A DNA stretch of 64,000 nucleotides from Pseudodesulfovibrio indicus (GCF_001563225.1 NZ_CP014206.1:3406001-3470000); one strand, 5' to 3'. Counted from the first letter of the stretch, positions 29,434-38,994 are shown. Notes: generated by a model not told the origin, from the letters alone. Numbers and translations: made by a program.

Positions 29434-30597
29434 ATGAAAAAAGGATACTTCGGCGATTTCGGCGGGCAGTTCATCCCCGAGCTGCTCATGCCGCCGCTCA
29501 TAGAGCTCGAAGAAGCCATGGCCACCATCCTGCCCACCGAGGAGTTCCAGACCCGCTTCACGAACATGCTCAAGGAAAACGTGGGCCGCCCCTCGGCCAT
29601 CACCTACTGCCCCAACCTGTCCAAGGACCTCGGCCTGGACCTCTGGCTCAAGCGCGAGGACCTCAACCACTCCGGGGCGCACAAGATCAACAACACCCTG
29701 GGCCAGGGACTGCTGGCCAAGATGATGGGCAAGGACGTGCTCCTGGCCGAGACCGGCGCGGGCATGCACGGCGTGGCCACCACGGTCGCCGCCGCCATGC
29801 TCGACATGAAGGCCGTCATCTACATGGGCGCCACCGACGTGGTGCGCCAGGCCCCCAACGTGAACCGCATGCGCCTCATGGGCGCGGAGATCGTGCCCGT
29901 CGAGTCAGGCACCAAGACCCTCAAGGACGCCATCAACGAGGCCCTGCGCCGCTGGCTGTCCGACCAGGAGACCACCCACTACTGCTTCGGCACCGCCGCC
30001 GGGCCGCACCCCTTCCCCACCCTGGTCCGCGAGTTCCAGCAGATCATCTCCAAGGAAGCGCGCCAGCAGTTCATGGACCGCAACGCGGGCAGGCTGCCCG
30101 ACGTGGTCGTGGCCTGCGTGGGCGGCGGCTCCAACGCCATCGGCATGTTCCACAACTTCGTGCCCGACGAGTCCGTGGAGCTGGTCGGCGTCGAGGCCGC
30201 GGGCACCGGCGAGCCGGGCTGCTACAGCTCCGCGCCGCTGGACCACGGCACCGACGGCGTGCTGCACGGCATGCTCACCAAGCTGCTCCAGACCGTTGAC
30301 GGCCAGATCGAACCGTCCCACTCCGTGGCCCCAGGCCTGGACTATCCCGGCGTCGGCCCGGAACACGCGCACCTGCACGCCACCGGGCGCGGCCACTACG
30401 TGACCATCAACGACGAACAGGCCATCAATGCCTTCAAGGTCCTGTCCCGGCGCGAAGGCATCATCCCGGCCCTGGAATCGTCCCACGCCGTGGCCTACGC
30501 CATCGAGAACAAGGACAGGCTCCAAGGCAAATCCGTGCTCGTCTGCCTGTCCGGGCGCGGCGACAAGGACCTGGGGATACTGGACCAGATATTATAA
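29434..30597 (+). CDS. trpB: Tryptophan synthase beta subunit
   Basis: 387 residues, PLP enzyme of the TrpB1 type. PLP lysine in LKREDLNHSGAHKINNTLGQ, phosphate-binding CVGGGSNAIGMF, and the C-terminal SGRGDKDL. Starts with KKGYFGDFGGQFIPELL, typical of beta subunits that pair with TrpA. Nine bases after trpF. Confidence 0.97.
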   Translation: MKKGYFGDFGGQFIPELLMPPLIELEEAMATILPTEEFQTRFTNMLKENVGRPSAITYCPNLSKDLGLDLWLKREDLNHSGAHKINNTLGQGLLAKMMGKDVLLAETGAGMHGVATTVAAAMLDMKAVIYMGATDVVRQAPNVNRMRLMGAEIVPVESGTKTLKDAINEALRRWLSDQETTHYCFGTAAGPHPFPTLVREFQQIISKEARQQFMDRNAGRLPDVVVACVGGGSNAIGMFHNFVPDESVELVGVEAAGTGEPGCYSSAPLDHGTDGVLHGMLTKLLQTVDGQIEPSHSVAPGLDYPGVGPEHAHLHATGRGHYVTINDEQAINAFKVLSRREGIIPALESSHAVAYAIENKDRLQGKSVLVCLSGRGDKDLGILDQIL

Positions 30598-30603
30598 GAG
30601 ATA

Positions 30604-30678
30604 TGCCTCCGGCGGCTTAAGAACCTTTTGAAAAAGGTTCTTAAAAATCTCCAAAACTTTTTATGTGCGCTTCGCGCA
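30604..30678. repeat. Intergenic hairpin repeat, copy 1 (between trpB and trpA)
   Basis: Consists of TGCCTCCGGCGGC, a perfect 13-bp stem TTAAGAACCTTTT (30617-30629) with AAAAGGTTCTTAA (30632-30644), the link CAAAACTTTTT, and a small TGCG/CGCA hairpin (30666-30678). The same order of parts recurs after trpA (31469-31585), so this is a repeat family rather than a plain terminator. Confidence 0.65.
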
Positions 30679-30704
30679 AGGGGGCGCATGAAAAGGTGAT
30701 AGAA

Positions 30705-31466
30705 ATGAATCCGATGCAGATAAAGATAGAAGAGGCAAAGGCCAAAGGAAAGGTCGGGTTGATACCCTTCCTGCCCGCAGGGTTCCCGGACCGGGAACAG
30801 TTCTGGACCGAACTCGCGGAGCTCGACGCGGCGGGCGCGTCCGTCATCGAGATCGGCATGCCGTTCTCCGACCCCGTGGCCGACGGCCCGGTGGTGGAGA
30901 AAGCGTCCCTCAAATGCCTGGCCGACGGCATCAACCTGGCCTGGATTCTGACCGAGCTCAAGAAGCGCAAGGGGCAGTTCAAGGCCGCCCTGCTGCTCAT
31001 GGGCTACCTCAACCCGGTCTACCAGTACGGCCTGGACAAATTCGGCAAGGACTGCGCCGAGGCGGGCGTGTCCGGCCTGATCATCGCGGACATGCCCCTT
31101 GAGGAGTCGCAGTTCGTCAAGGACGCCATCGCCCCGCACAACGTCGCCCTGGTCCCGCTCATCGGCCTGAACACCACCAAGGAACGCATGAAGCTCTACG
31201 CCGACGGCGCGCAGGGGTTCTGCTACTTCGTGTCCGTGCTCGGCACCACCGGCCAGCGCGAATCCCTGCCCGCGCGCATCAAGGAAAAACTGGCCGAGGC
31301 CAAGGAAGTCTTCGACATCCCCGTCGCGCTGGGCTTCGGCATCAAACACCCCGACCAACTCGCCGAGTTCGAAGGACTCATGGACGCCGCCGTGTTCGGC
31401 TCCGCCCTCATCTCCCACATCCAATCCGGCAACTCCAGCGCCTCCTTCATGGAGCCCTGGAAGTAG
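30705..31466 (+). CDS. trpA: Tryptophan synthase alpha subunit
   Basis: 253 residues from ATG 30705 (weak AAAGG upstream; another in-frame ATG three codons later). TIM barrel; catalytic Glu in VIEIGMPFSDPVADGPVV and Asp in LIIADMPLEE. Cleaves indole glycerol phosphate and channels indole to TrpB. Separated from trpB by 107 bases containing a hairpin repeat, unusual for this otherwise tight operon and likely to lower or modulate its expression. Confidence 0.95.
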   Translation: MNPMQIKIEEAKAKGKVGLIPFLPAGFPDREQFWTELAELDAAGASVIEIGMPFSDPVADGPVVEKASLKCLADGINLAWILTELKKRKGQFKAALLLMGYLNPVYQYGLDKFGKDCAEAGVSGLIIADMPLEESQFVKDAIAPHNVALVPLIGLNTTKERMKLYADGAQGFCYFVSVLGTTGQRESLPARIKEKLAEAKEVFDIPVALGFGIKHPDQLAEFEGLMDAAVFGSALISHIQSGNSSASFMEPWK

Positions 31467-31468
31467 GT

Positions 31469-31585
31469 TGCCTCCGGCGGCCGGGGGAAGGGGGAGAAAA
31501 ACCCTTTGAAAAGGGTTCTTTCTCCCCCTTCCCCCGGACCCCCATCCCCCTCTTTTCCCAAACTTTTTGGTGCCGCCTTCGGCGG
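31469..31585. repeat. Intergenic hairpin repeat, copy 2 (after trpA)
   Basis: Same plan as copy 1: TTGCCTCCGGCGGCC, then a long stem (31481-31504 with 31513-31537; AACCC-TTTGAAAA-GGGTT at the tip), CAAACTTTTT, and CCGCC-TTC-GGCGG (31573-31585). It may also end the trp operon, though there is no T-run right after the stem. Confidence 0.65.
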
Positions 31586-31603
31586 GGACCGTCGATAGCG
31601 CTA

Positions 31604-31900
31604 CTGTCTCATTTTCTGGAGCGCCTTTGAGGCGCAGCCTCGAACAGCGGCTCTCTCCCCCGCCCTCGGAATAGGCTTTGATTCGCCCCGTCCCGGGGCT
31701 CACCCCTTCGGGGCGTTGCGGAAAGACCGCAACGTCCAAATCCGCTGTCCTGCGGATTTGCCGAGAGTGGGGCAGCAGTGCATTTTTTAGTGGATTGTAG
31801 GCGAGTCTTCGAGCCGTACAAAATCTTATGCCTTAGGTACTTCCGGGGGCTTGCACCGCAGCGTAGCTGTCTACGTGAGGATGAAAGCCCCCCGGAAAAA
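31604..31900. other. Non-coding region with a series of hairpins
   Basis: No gene is visible in 31467-31978. Successive perfect stems occur: GCGCC/GGCGC (31621-31635), GCCCCG/CGGGGC (31685-31699), CCCC/GGGG (31703-31713), GTTGCGG/CCGCAAC (31715-31733) and AAATCCGC/GCGGATTT (31738-31759). A longer closing stem TTCCGGGGGCTT (31841-31852) with AAGCCCCCCGGAA (31885-31897) encloses CGTAG-CTGT-CTACG (31862-31875). It could be a structured RNA or a mosaic of repeats. Confidence 0.45.
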
Positions 31901-31978
31901 ATGTGCGGATGGCCCGCTATCGGAAGCCGCCCCCCGCCCGCTTGCCACCTCCCCCGAATAATATACTTCATTCCGGTT

Positions 31979-33565
31979 ATGACCATGCCCCGCGACACCT
32001 ACTCACCCCGCTACGATCTGGTAGCCCTTTTCATCATCCTGGCGTCCTTTGGCCTGCGCTACTGGTTCGTGGCCTCGGGCCAGCTGAACCTGGTGCAGGA
32101 CGAGGCGCAGTATTGGGATTGGATTCGCAGGCCGCAGCTTTCCTATTATTCCAAGGGGCCGCTCATCGCCTGGGTCATCACGTTGTGGACGCAGGTCTTC
32201 GGGAACACCGAGCTGGGCGTGCGGTTCGGGTCGGTGCTCGGCATGACCGGCATTCTGGCCGCGCTCTACGTCGGGGTGTCGCGGGTCTGGCGCGAATACC
32301 GGATGGCCGTCTTCGTGCTCTTTGCGGCGGCGACCATGCCGCTCCTGAACGGGCTGGGCATCCTGGCCACCACGGACTGCCCGCTGATCTTCTTCTGGAC
32401 CGTGGCCTTCTTCGCCCTGGCCGCGGCCACGCGCAACGAACCGGACCGGGCCGTCACGAAGTGGCCCTTCGTGGTCCTCGGCGCGTGCATGGCCTTCGGC
32501 ATCCTGGCCAAGTACATGATGCTCGCCTTCTTCGGCCTGGCCCTGATCCACGCGATCATCCTGCAATGCCGGGGACAGCTCCCGGAACGGTTCTGGTCCC
32601 GCTTCCTGCTGGCGTCCGTGGCTGGCTCTGCCCTCGGCCTGGCCCCCATCGTGCTCTGGAACACGGACAACGGCTGGGTGGCCTACAAGCACGTGGCCAA
32701 GCTCTCCGCCGGCGTGGGCAACGGGACCGGATTCGCCCTGCGCCCCGGCCCGTTTTTCGAGATGCTCGGCGCGCAGATCGGCCTGCTCGCCCCCTGGTGG
32801 CTCGCGTTCATCCTGGTCGGCACGGGCGCGGCCCTGCGCAAGGCGTGGATCGGGCCGGTGGGCCGGTTCGACGCGGGCTACCGACGCGACCTCATGACCC
32901 TGCTCTACTTCTGGCCCCTGTGGGGACTGATCACGGCCAAGGCGCTCTTCTCCAAGGTGGAGGCCAACTGGACCGCCGCCGCGTTCATGGCGGGCGCCAT
33001 CCTCGCGGGCATGGCCCTCAAAAACTGGTGGGACGCGCCCAAACGGCGCACCCGGGGCCGCGCCATCCTGGCCGGAACCGCCCTGTTCCTCACCCTGGCC
33101 ATCTACGTCTCCCCCCTGCTGCCCCTGCCGGGCAACCTGAACCCGACCATGCGTCTCAAGGGCTGGGCCGACCTGGGCGTTAAGGTCGACGAGCTGATGC
33201 GCTCGGAGTTCGACGACCCGTCCAGGGTCTTCGCCATGTCCGACAACTACGGCTTCACCTCGGAGCTGGCCTTCTACATCCCCGGCCAGCCCATCACCTT
33301 CTGCACCTGGACCGAGGACCGGCGCATGAACCAGTACGACCTCTGGCCCACCCCGGTGGACGGCAAGCTCGGCTGGGACGCGATCATGGTCCGCAAGCGG
33401 TTCCGCAACTCCCCGGTGCCGGAGCTGGACAAGATGTTCGAATCCGTGTCCGAGCCGATCTTCTACGAGTCCTCCTTCCACGGCGGCGAAGGGCGCAGGT
33501 TCACCCTGATCCTCTGCAAGGGGTTCACCGGGTACTGGCCCAAACGCGGACTCGGGGAATTCTAG
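31979..33565 (+). CDS. Glycosyltransferase family 39 / ArnT-like membrane protein
   Basis: 528 residues with about ten to twelve hydrophobic spans. The first periplasmic loop contains LNLVQDEAQYWDW, the acidic motif of the PMT_2/ArnT group, which uses polyprenyl-phosphate sugars to glycosylate lipids or proteins in the periplasm. A soluble C-terminal region of about 120 residues follows the last span. Start ATG 31979, or ATG 31985 two codons later; ribosome site poor. No sugar-pathway neighbours are present, so donor and acceptor are unknown. Confidence 0.82.
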   Translation: MTMPRDTYSPRYDLVALFIILASFGLRYWFVASGQLNLVQDEAQYWDWIRRPQLSYYSKGPLIAWVITLWTQVFGNTELGVRFGSVLGMTGILAALYVGVSRVWREYRMAVFVLFAAATMPLLNGLGILATTDCPLIFFWTVAFFALAAATRNEPDRAVTKWPFVVLGACMAFGILAKYMMLAFFGLALIHAIILQCRGQLPERFWSRFLLASVAGSALGLAPIVLWNTDNGWVAYKHVAKLSAGVGNGTGFALRPGPFFEMLGAQIGLLAPWWLAFILVGTGAALRKAWIGPVGRFDAGYRRDLMTLLYFWPLWGLITAKALFSKVEANWTAAAFMAGAILAGMALKNWWDAPKRRTRGRAILAGTALFLTLAIYVSPLLPLPGNLNPTMRLKGWADLGVKVDELMRSEFDDPSRVFAMSDNYGFTSELAFYIPGQPITFCTWTEDRRMNQYDLWPTPVDGKLGWDAIMVRKRFRNSPVPELDKMFESVSEPIFYESSFHGGEGRRFTLILCKGFTGYWPKRGLGEF

Positions 33566-33794
33566 ACTCCCTTCTTCGAAATCCACGATTGATGGATTCA
33601 GACGACCTGACCGTGGCCGGATAATCCACATTTTGTAGACACCCTCCCGCCATGCGGCAAGGTGGTGATTTTGCGCATCCTTCGGCCCCCAAGGGCTGCC
33701 GGGGCTCCCGCCCGTTTCCCCCGATTGTGGCAGGCTTCTTGCTCTATCCCGCGCAGGGTGGAGCCGGAACCATCACCTGGGGGGGAAGGCAAAA

Positions 33795-34598
33795 ATGATG
33801 AAGTTGAAATTGGTTGTCATAGTATCGGTTATCTTCCTATTGCCGGGGTGTGCCGCGGTGCCGTTCGGCATCGGGCTCATCCCCGGCGCACCGGCCTACT
33901 TCTCGTCGATCATCGGCGGCAGTCAGTCCATCTACGCCACGGCCATGGATGAACGGACCACCGAGCAGCAGATGCTCGACGCGATCATCGCGGGCCACGC
34001 GCAAGCCGAACTCTATAAGAACAAGGACATCCGTCCGGACCAGATCACCACGCACTGCTATTTCGGCAAGCTGTATCTCGTGGGCGAATACGACTCGCAG
34101 GAGCAGTTGCGGACCATTTACGAGTGCGTGGACAAGGTCGAGGGCAAGCGGGCGGTGATCAGCCGCCTCTATCTCCACGAAGAACAGGAAGACAGCGATT
34201 TCTTCAGCGAGCAGGCGCAATACGCCGAGTTGCAGACGCAGCTCATGGCCGACTTCGAGGTCGTCAGCTCGCCCATCGAGGTAGAGATCGTCCAGGGCGA
34301 CATCATCCTCCTGGGCGTGGTCCACGACAAGGAGGAGCGCGACCGGGTGATCGCCCACGCCATGAGCCTGGAGGGCGCGAACCGGGTGGTCTCCTACCTC
34401 TATCACCAGGAAAACGCCGGGCCGGAGCCGCAGATCATGACCGCCGAGCTGGCCCCGCCGCCCGTGCCGACCGTGGAGATTCCGCCCCCGCCCAAGACCA
34501 AGCCCATAAGCAAAAAGTCACGGCCCAAGGTCGAGGCCAAGACCAGGCGGACGGAGCAGCCGGTGCTGGCCGTCTCCAACCCGGACCGGGGTAGATAA
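33795..34598 (+). CDS. BON-domain lipoprotein
   Basis: 267 residues. Lipoprotein signal with lipobox LLPGC, cysteine at residue 19, so it is lipidated and probably sits at the outer membrane. Two BON domains follow (about 55-125 and 130-205, with GKLYLVGEY and GDIILLGVV as core strands), which bind phospholipid surfaces in OsmY/DolP-type proteins. The C-terminus is Pro- and Lys/Arg-rich, perhaps contacting the cell wall. Followed by a clean terminator. Confidence 0.85.
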   Translation: MMKLKLVVIVSVIFLLPGCAAVPFGIGLIPGAPAYFSSIIGGSQSIYATAMDERTTEQQMLDAIIAGHAQAELYKNKDIRPDQITTHCYFGKLYLVGEYDSQEQLRTIYECVDKVEGKRAVISRLYLHEEQEDSDFFSEQAQYAELQTQLMADFEVVSSPIEVEIVQGDIILLGVVHDKEERDRVIAHAMSLEGANRVVSYLYHQENAGPEPQIMTAELAPPPVPTVEIPPPPKTKPISKKSRPKVEAKTRRTEQPVLAVSNPDRGR

Positions 34599-34635
34599 TC
34601 CGCCGAACGCCGGACCAAAGGCCTGTCCCGAGAAG

Positions 34636-34660
34636 CCGCCCGCCCCTGCGGGCGGTTTTT
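34636..34660 (+). terminator. Rho-independent terminator
   Basis: CCGCCCGC (34636-34643) pairs perfectly with GCGGGCGG (34648-34655), loop CCCT, then TTTTT. Confidence 0.92.
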
Positions 34661-34693
34661 CTTTGCTGGGAGAAGTGCGGAATCGGACGCGGG

Positions 34694-35476
34694 CTAGGAG
34701 TTCCACCAGCGCATGATCTGCTGGCCGTAAAGCAGATAGATCAGGCAGCCCAGGCTGAGAAACGGGCCGTAGGGGATACGCCCCCGGACGCCGCCCTTGC
34801 CGGGGCGGACCGTATAGATCACGGCCCCCACGGCCCCGGTCAGGGAGCTGACCAGGATGGTCAGGGGCAGCCCGGCCAGGCCGGTCATGGCCCCGATCAT
34901 GGCCATCAGCTTGATGTCCCCGGTGCCGAGCCCCTCCTGGCCGCGCCACAGCCGGTAGAGCTGCTGCAATATCCAGAACAGGAGCGCGCCCACGGCCGCG
35001 CCGAGCAGGGCGTCCTGCCAGCCCGGCCCTTCCTCGAGCACGAAGGAGGCGGCCAGGGCCAGCCCCGCGCCGCCCAGGGTGATCCGGTCGGGCAGCAGGA
35101 AGGTCTCGAAATCGATGACGCTCCCGGCGATGAGCATGACGCCCAGGACCAGGTACACCGGCCACTCCGGCGACAGCCCGTAGGCGTGGGCCGCGGCCAG
35201 GGACCAGGCCATGCAGGACAGCTCCACCAGCAGGTACTGCGCGCCGATGCGCTCCCCGCAATGGCGGCACCGCCCCCGCAGCAGCAGGAAGCTCAGGAGC
35301 GGGACGGTGTCCCGCCAGCCGAGCGATTTCCCGCAGGACGGGCAGCGCGAGCCGGATGGCTTGAGGATGGGCTGCTCGTCGATCCAGCGCTGGATGAAGA
35401 TGGTGGCCAGGCCGCCCAGCTCCAGGCCGAGCACGGCGGCGGCGAGGTAGAAGGCCCAGGTGGGGATGGCGTCCAT
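34694..35476 (-). CDS. Prepilin peptidase / N-methyltransferase (PilD type)
   Basis: 260 residues from ATG 35476, preceded by AAGG. N-terminal cytoplasmic zinc-type region with CPSC and CRHC, then about seven membrane spans. The two catalytic aspartates are in GSVIDFETFLLPD and EGLGTGDIKLM. It cleaves and methylates type IV prepilins or type II secretion pseudopilins. No pilus genes are near, so its substrates are encoded elsewhere. Divergent from the CoA ligase at 35610. Confidence 0.93.
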   Translation of the reverse strand: MDAIPTWAFYLAAAVLGLELGGLATIFIQRWIDEQPILKPSGSRCPSCGKSLGWRDTVPLLSFLLLRGRCRHCGERIGAQYLLVELSCMAWSLAAAHAYGLSPEWPVYLVLGVMLIAGSVIDFETFLLPDRITLGGAGLALAASFVLEEGPGWQDALLGAAVGALLFWILQQLYRLWRGQEGLGTGDIKLMAMIGAMTGLAGLPLTILVSSLTGAVGAVIYTVRPGKGGVRGRIPYGPFLSLGCLIYLLYGQQIMRWWNS

Positions 35477-35609
35477 AAATAACCTTGCGCTTGAAGATTC
35501 GCTACTTTTGCTGCATGAATACCGCTGGGCGCAGCATCCGTGGACGCTACCGGATTTCACCTTCCGGCACAAGGGACGCGCCCCGCCACACGCATCAAGG
35601 GAGCCGCAG

Positions 35610-36899
35610 ATGGACCACCGTTTCATACCGAATTTGACCGAGGAACAGATCGCCGACATCCAGCTCAAAGGGCTGCGATGGACCGTGGGCCACGTCCACG
35701 CCAACAGCCCCTTCTACCAGGAGCGGTTCAGGGACGCGGGCTTGGAGCCCGGCGACGTCAAGACCCTCGACGACCTCCGGAAGCTCCCCTTCACCACGGC
35801 GGAAGACCTCAAGGACGGCTATCCCCTGCCCCTGCTCTCCGTGCCCGAACGGGACGTGGTCCGCATCCACGGCTCCAGCGGCACCACCGGCAAGCGCAAG
35901 ATCCTGTCCTACACCCAGAAGGACATCGACGACTGGAAGGACATGTTCGCCCGCTGCTACGAGATGGCCGGGCTGACCGTCGAGGACCGGGTCCAGATCT
36001 GCGTGGGCTACGGACTGTGGACCGCGGGCAGCGGTTTCCAGCTCGGCTGCGAGCGGTTCGGGGCCATGGCCCTGCCCGTGGGCCCCGGCCTGCTGGAAAT
36101 CCAGCTCCAGATGCTCACGGACCTCAAGTCCACCTGCATCTGCTCCACCGCCTCCATGGCCCTGCTCATGGGCGAGGAGGTCCAGAAACAGGGCCTCGCG
36201 GACAAGATCCGGCTGCGCAAGGCGATCTTCGGCTCCGAGACCCACACCCCCAAGATGCGCCGCCAGTTCGAGCAGGCCCTGGGCCTGGAGGACAGCTTCG
36301 ACATCATCGGCATGACCGAGCTGTACGGCCCCGGCACGGGCCTCGAATGCGAGGCGCACGACGGCATCCACTACTGGGCCGACTACTACATCACCGAGAT
36401 CATCGACCCGGAGACGCTGCAACCCGTGGCCCCCGGCGAGGTGGGCGAGATGGTCGTGACCTCCCTGCGCAAGGAGGCGTCGCCGCTCATCCGCTACCGG
36501 ACCCACGACCTGACCCGGTTCATCCCCGGCCGATGCGGTTGCGGCGTGAACCTGCCCCGCCTCGACAAGATCATGGGCCGCTCGGACGACATGTTCATCT
36601 TCCGGGGCGTGAACATCTACCCCGGCCAGATCGGCTCGGTGCTCGAACATTTCAAGGAGCTGTCCGCCGAATACCGCATCTTCCTCAGCCGCAAGGACGG
36701 CCTGGACCACATGGCCGTGCACGTGGAGCGCGCACCCGGCGCGCAGGCGAGCTCCGACGCGGACCTGGCCCGCGCCCTGGCCGCGGAGATCCGCAAGCAC
36801 ATCCTGGTGCGCGGCGAGGTGACCATCCTCGGCCCCGGCGAGCTGCCGCGCAGCTTCTCCAAGACCAAGCGGGTGGAAGACTCGCGCGGGGAAGAGTAG
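35610..36899 (+). CDS. Phenylacetate-CoA ligase family protein
   Basis: 429 residues, ATG 35610 after AAGGGAG. AMP-forming ligase of the PaaK type: HGSSGTTGKRK is the phosphate loop, SETHTPKMR and GMTELYGPG match the second core, and DDMFIFRGVNIYPGQI precedes the C-terminal domain. PaaK relatives in this group of bacteria often activate aryl acids, including indoleacetate or phenylacetate formed from aromatic amino acids; the true substrate is not shown by sequence. 12 bases before the BNR-repeat gene, same operon. Confidence 0.87.
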   Translation: MDHRFIPNLTEEQIADIQLKGLRWTVGHVHANSPFYQERFRDAGLEPGDVKTLDDLRKLPFTTAEDLKDGYPLPLLSVPERDVVRIHGSSGTTGKRKILSYTQKDIDDWKDMFARCYEMAGLTVEDRVQICVGYGLWTAGSGFQLGCERFGAMALPVGPGLLEIQLQMLTDLKSTCICSTASMALLMGEEVQKQGLADKIRLRKAIFGSETHTPKMRRQFEQALGLEDSFDIIGMTELYGPGTGLECEAHDGIHYWADYYITEIIDPETLQPVAPGEVGEMVVTSLRKEASPLIRYRTHDLTRFIPGRCGCGVNLPRLDKIMGRSDDMFIFRGVNIYPGQIGSVLEHFKELSAEYRIFLSRKDGLDHMAVHVERAPGAQASSDADLARALAAEIRKHILVRGEVTILGPGELPRSFSKTKRVEDSRGEE

Positions 36900-36911
36900 C
36901 CGGGGGTCCCC

Positions 36912-38453
36912 TTGCCAAGCCTGTCCGGCCTTGAAGACCGCCACGTGGTCATCGACCGACGGGACGGGGTCTACCTCGCCTTCCCGGACGTGATCCGGGC
37001 CAAGGACGGTTCCCTGGTGGTCGTCTACAACGAAGCGGACCGCCATGTCCGGCCCACGCGGCGGGTCATCGTCGCCAGCCGCAGCACGGACGGGGGCAGG
37101 ACCTGGTCCGCGCCGTCCTACCCGGACTCGGCAGCGAGCCACAGCCCGCGCCTGCAAGAGCTGGCCGACGGCACCCTGCTCGTCTCGGACAGCTCCCGCG
37201 TCTTTTTCGAGAGCCCGGATGACGGGCACACTTTCCTCCCCTTCCGCGCCGAGGGGCTGACCCACGACATGCACGACCGAATCCTGGTCCTGCCCGACGG
37301 GGCCTGGCTGACCGCCGGGCACCGCCACGTGGGCGAGGAGCATCCGGCCATCCGCCAGCCCCCCGCCGAGCAGGCCGTGTTCCGGTCCGGCGACCGGGGC
37401 CGGTCCTGGGAGCGCATCGCCACCATGGCCGCCCTGCGCAACCTGGTGCTGTGCGAGGCGTCCATGACCCGGCTCCCCAACGGGCGCATCCTCGCCCTGC
37501 TGCGCGAGAACAGCTTCGTGTTCGAGCCCATGTACTGCTGCCGCAGCGACGACGACGGCGCGACCTGGGCCGCCCCGGTCCCCACGCCGCTCATGGGCCA
37601 CCGCCCGACCATGGGGCTGCTGCCCGACGGGCGGCTGCTGGTCACCTACCGCAACACCGGCCCGGACTGGGGAACCTGCGCCTGGGTGGGAACCCCGGAG
37701 GAGCTGTGCTCCGGGTTCCGCGTCCACGGGCGGGCCGCCGACCAGGCCAATCCGGTCTTCACGCCCGAGGGCATGCGCGTGCGAAACGGAGCCGGCAACG
37801 GTTCCGTGGTCCGCTTCGCCCTGCGCCCCATGACCGACCCGCGCACGGCCTCGGCCACGCTCGAAACCGAGGTCCGGGTGGACGAGGCCGGGAAGAACGG
37901 GTGCGCGGTGCGCGTGGGCGTGTGGTGGCGGCTGTACCCGGACCGCATGGTCCCGGACGTTGAGGGCGCTGCCCCCATCCCGCTCGAACCGGGCCGGTTC
38001 AACCGGCTGCGCCTGACCTACGCAGACGGACGCGTCAGGCCGTTCGTCAACGGCGGGGAGCGCGCCTCCATCGCGGTGGACCCGGACCATGCGGACACCC
38101 GTCCCATCCTGTTCGGCGCGCCCTACCCCTTTGAAGACAACGCGGTGGACTGCACCTGGCGGTCCGTTTCCCTGCGGGTCCTTGAACCCGCCTTCGACCG
38201 CGTGTATGCTTGGAACTGGACCTCGGCGGACGGCATGCCGGACCGCTGGGTCCGCGACAACGTCCTGGAGCTGCGCAACGACCGCCATGCGGCGGCCCCG
38301 GACTTCGGATATTCCGGCTGGGCACCCCTGGGCGGCGACCGCTTCTTCTGCGCCTACCACCACGGCGGCGGCGCGGAGCCGGGCTACGAACCGCTGATGA
38401 CCGCCCATGTGGCGGGCACCTTTTTCTCGCTGAACGACTTCAACCGGAGGTGA
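36912..38453 (+). CDS. BNR/Asp-box repeat protein, sialidase-like, with lectin-like insert
   Basis: 513 residues, TTG start 12 bases after the ligase. Three Asp-box repeats (SRSTDGGRTWSAP, FRSGDRGRSWERI, CRSDDDGATWAAP) mark a six-bladed sialidase-type propeller. Residues about 290-450 look like a jelly-roll lectin insert between propeller halves, after which the propeller resumes (YSGWAPLGGDRFFCAYHH). No signal peptide, so it is probably cytoplasmic. Not proven to be a sialidase; an Arg triad cannot be confirmed by eye. Confidence 0.75.
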   Translation: MPSLSGLEDRHVVIDRRDGVYLAFPDVIRAKDGSLVVVYNEADRHVRPTRRVIVASRSTDGGRTWSAPSYPDSAASHSPRLQELADGTLLVSDSSRVFFESPDDGHTFLPFRAEGLTHDMHDRILVLPDGAWLTAGHRHVGEEHPAIRQPPAEQAVFRSGDRGRSWERIATMAALRNLVLCEASMTRLPNGRILALLRENSFVFEPMYCCRSDDDGATWAAPVPTPLMGHRPTMGLLPDGRLLVTYRNTGPDWGTCAWVGTPEELCSGFRVHGRAADQANPVFTPEGMRVRNGAGNGSVVRFALRPMTDPRTASATLETEVRVDEAGKNGCAVRVGVWWRLYPDRMVPDVEGAAPIPLEPGRFNRLRLTYADGRVRPFVNGGERASIAVDPDHADTRPILFGAPYPFEDNAVDCTWRSVSLRVLEPAFDRVYAWNWTSADGMPDRWVRDNVLELRNDRHAAAPDFGYSGWAPLGGDRFFCAYHHGGGAEPGYEPLMTAHVAGTFFSLNDFNRR

Positions 38454-38456
38454 TCC

Positions 38457-38756
38457 ATGGAACGCGCCGACATCGAACGGATTTTCGAGACCTTTTTCGA
38501 GAAGTACAAGAAGACCGAGGGCGACCGCACCTCCTGGTCCGCCTTCTGGGCCGACGTGTCCGACAAGGGGACCTTGGAGATCAACATGACCAAGTGCCCG
38601 CGCGGGACCATCTTCAAGATATTCGTGGACAAGAAGAAGGTCGCGGAGGTCTCGGGCTGGGACGAATTCTTCAAGGCGGCCAAGGACCTGGAAGCATCCC
38701 ACCCCGGACTCTACGACGAGGACCGGTTCTTCGGCGAAATGGAGTTTGTTATCTAG
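38457..38756 (+). CDS. Small conserved hypothetical protein
   Basis: 99 residues, starting 3 bases after the BNR gene with AACCGGAGGTG in front, so it is the third gene of that operon. Mixed alpha/beta, acidic C-terminus, single Cys (MTKCPRG). No domain recognised. Co-occurrence with a CoA ligase and a propeller protein suggests a shared but unknown pathway. Confidence 0.75.
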   Translation: MERADIERIFETFFEKYKKTEGDRTSWSAFWADVSDKGTLEINMTKCPRGTIFKIFVDKKKVAEVSGWDEFFKAAKDLEASHPGLYDEDRFFGEMEFVI

Positions 38757-38994
38757 GAGACATTCCTGCCTGAATGATTTTTTCCTTGACGTAAGCCCCT
38801 CTCCCCAAGTAAGGGCCTCTACTACAGTAGTCGGCGGCGTCCACGGGGATGCGCCCGGCCCCCGGCCGGTATCGTCGGCGAACGGTGGAATGGCTCTACG
38901 ATTCCGAAGGCTTGCGCTCTCCGTTTCCTCGATCTTGTTTCACCAGGCGTTTATCGCCGTTTTTTTCACTATTTTTTTTGGAGTTTTATTCGAA

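Noticed and set aside
35595-38702. Very long reverse-strand open frame (over 1,000 codons)
   Set aside because: It lies antisense to the CoA ligase and BNR genes; its composition is that of a GC-rich shadow frame (His/Gly/Val/Ala) and it has no domains.
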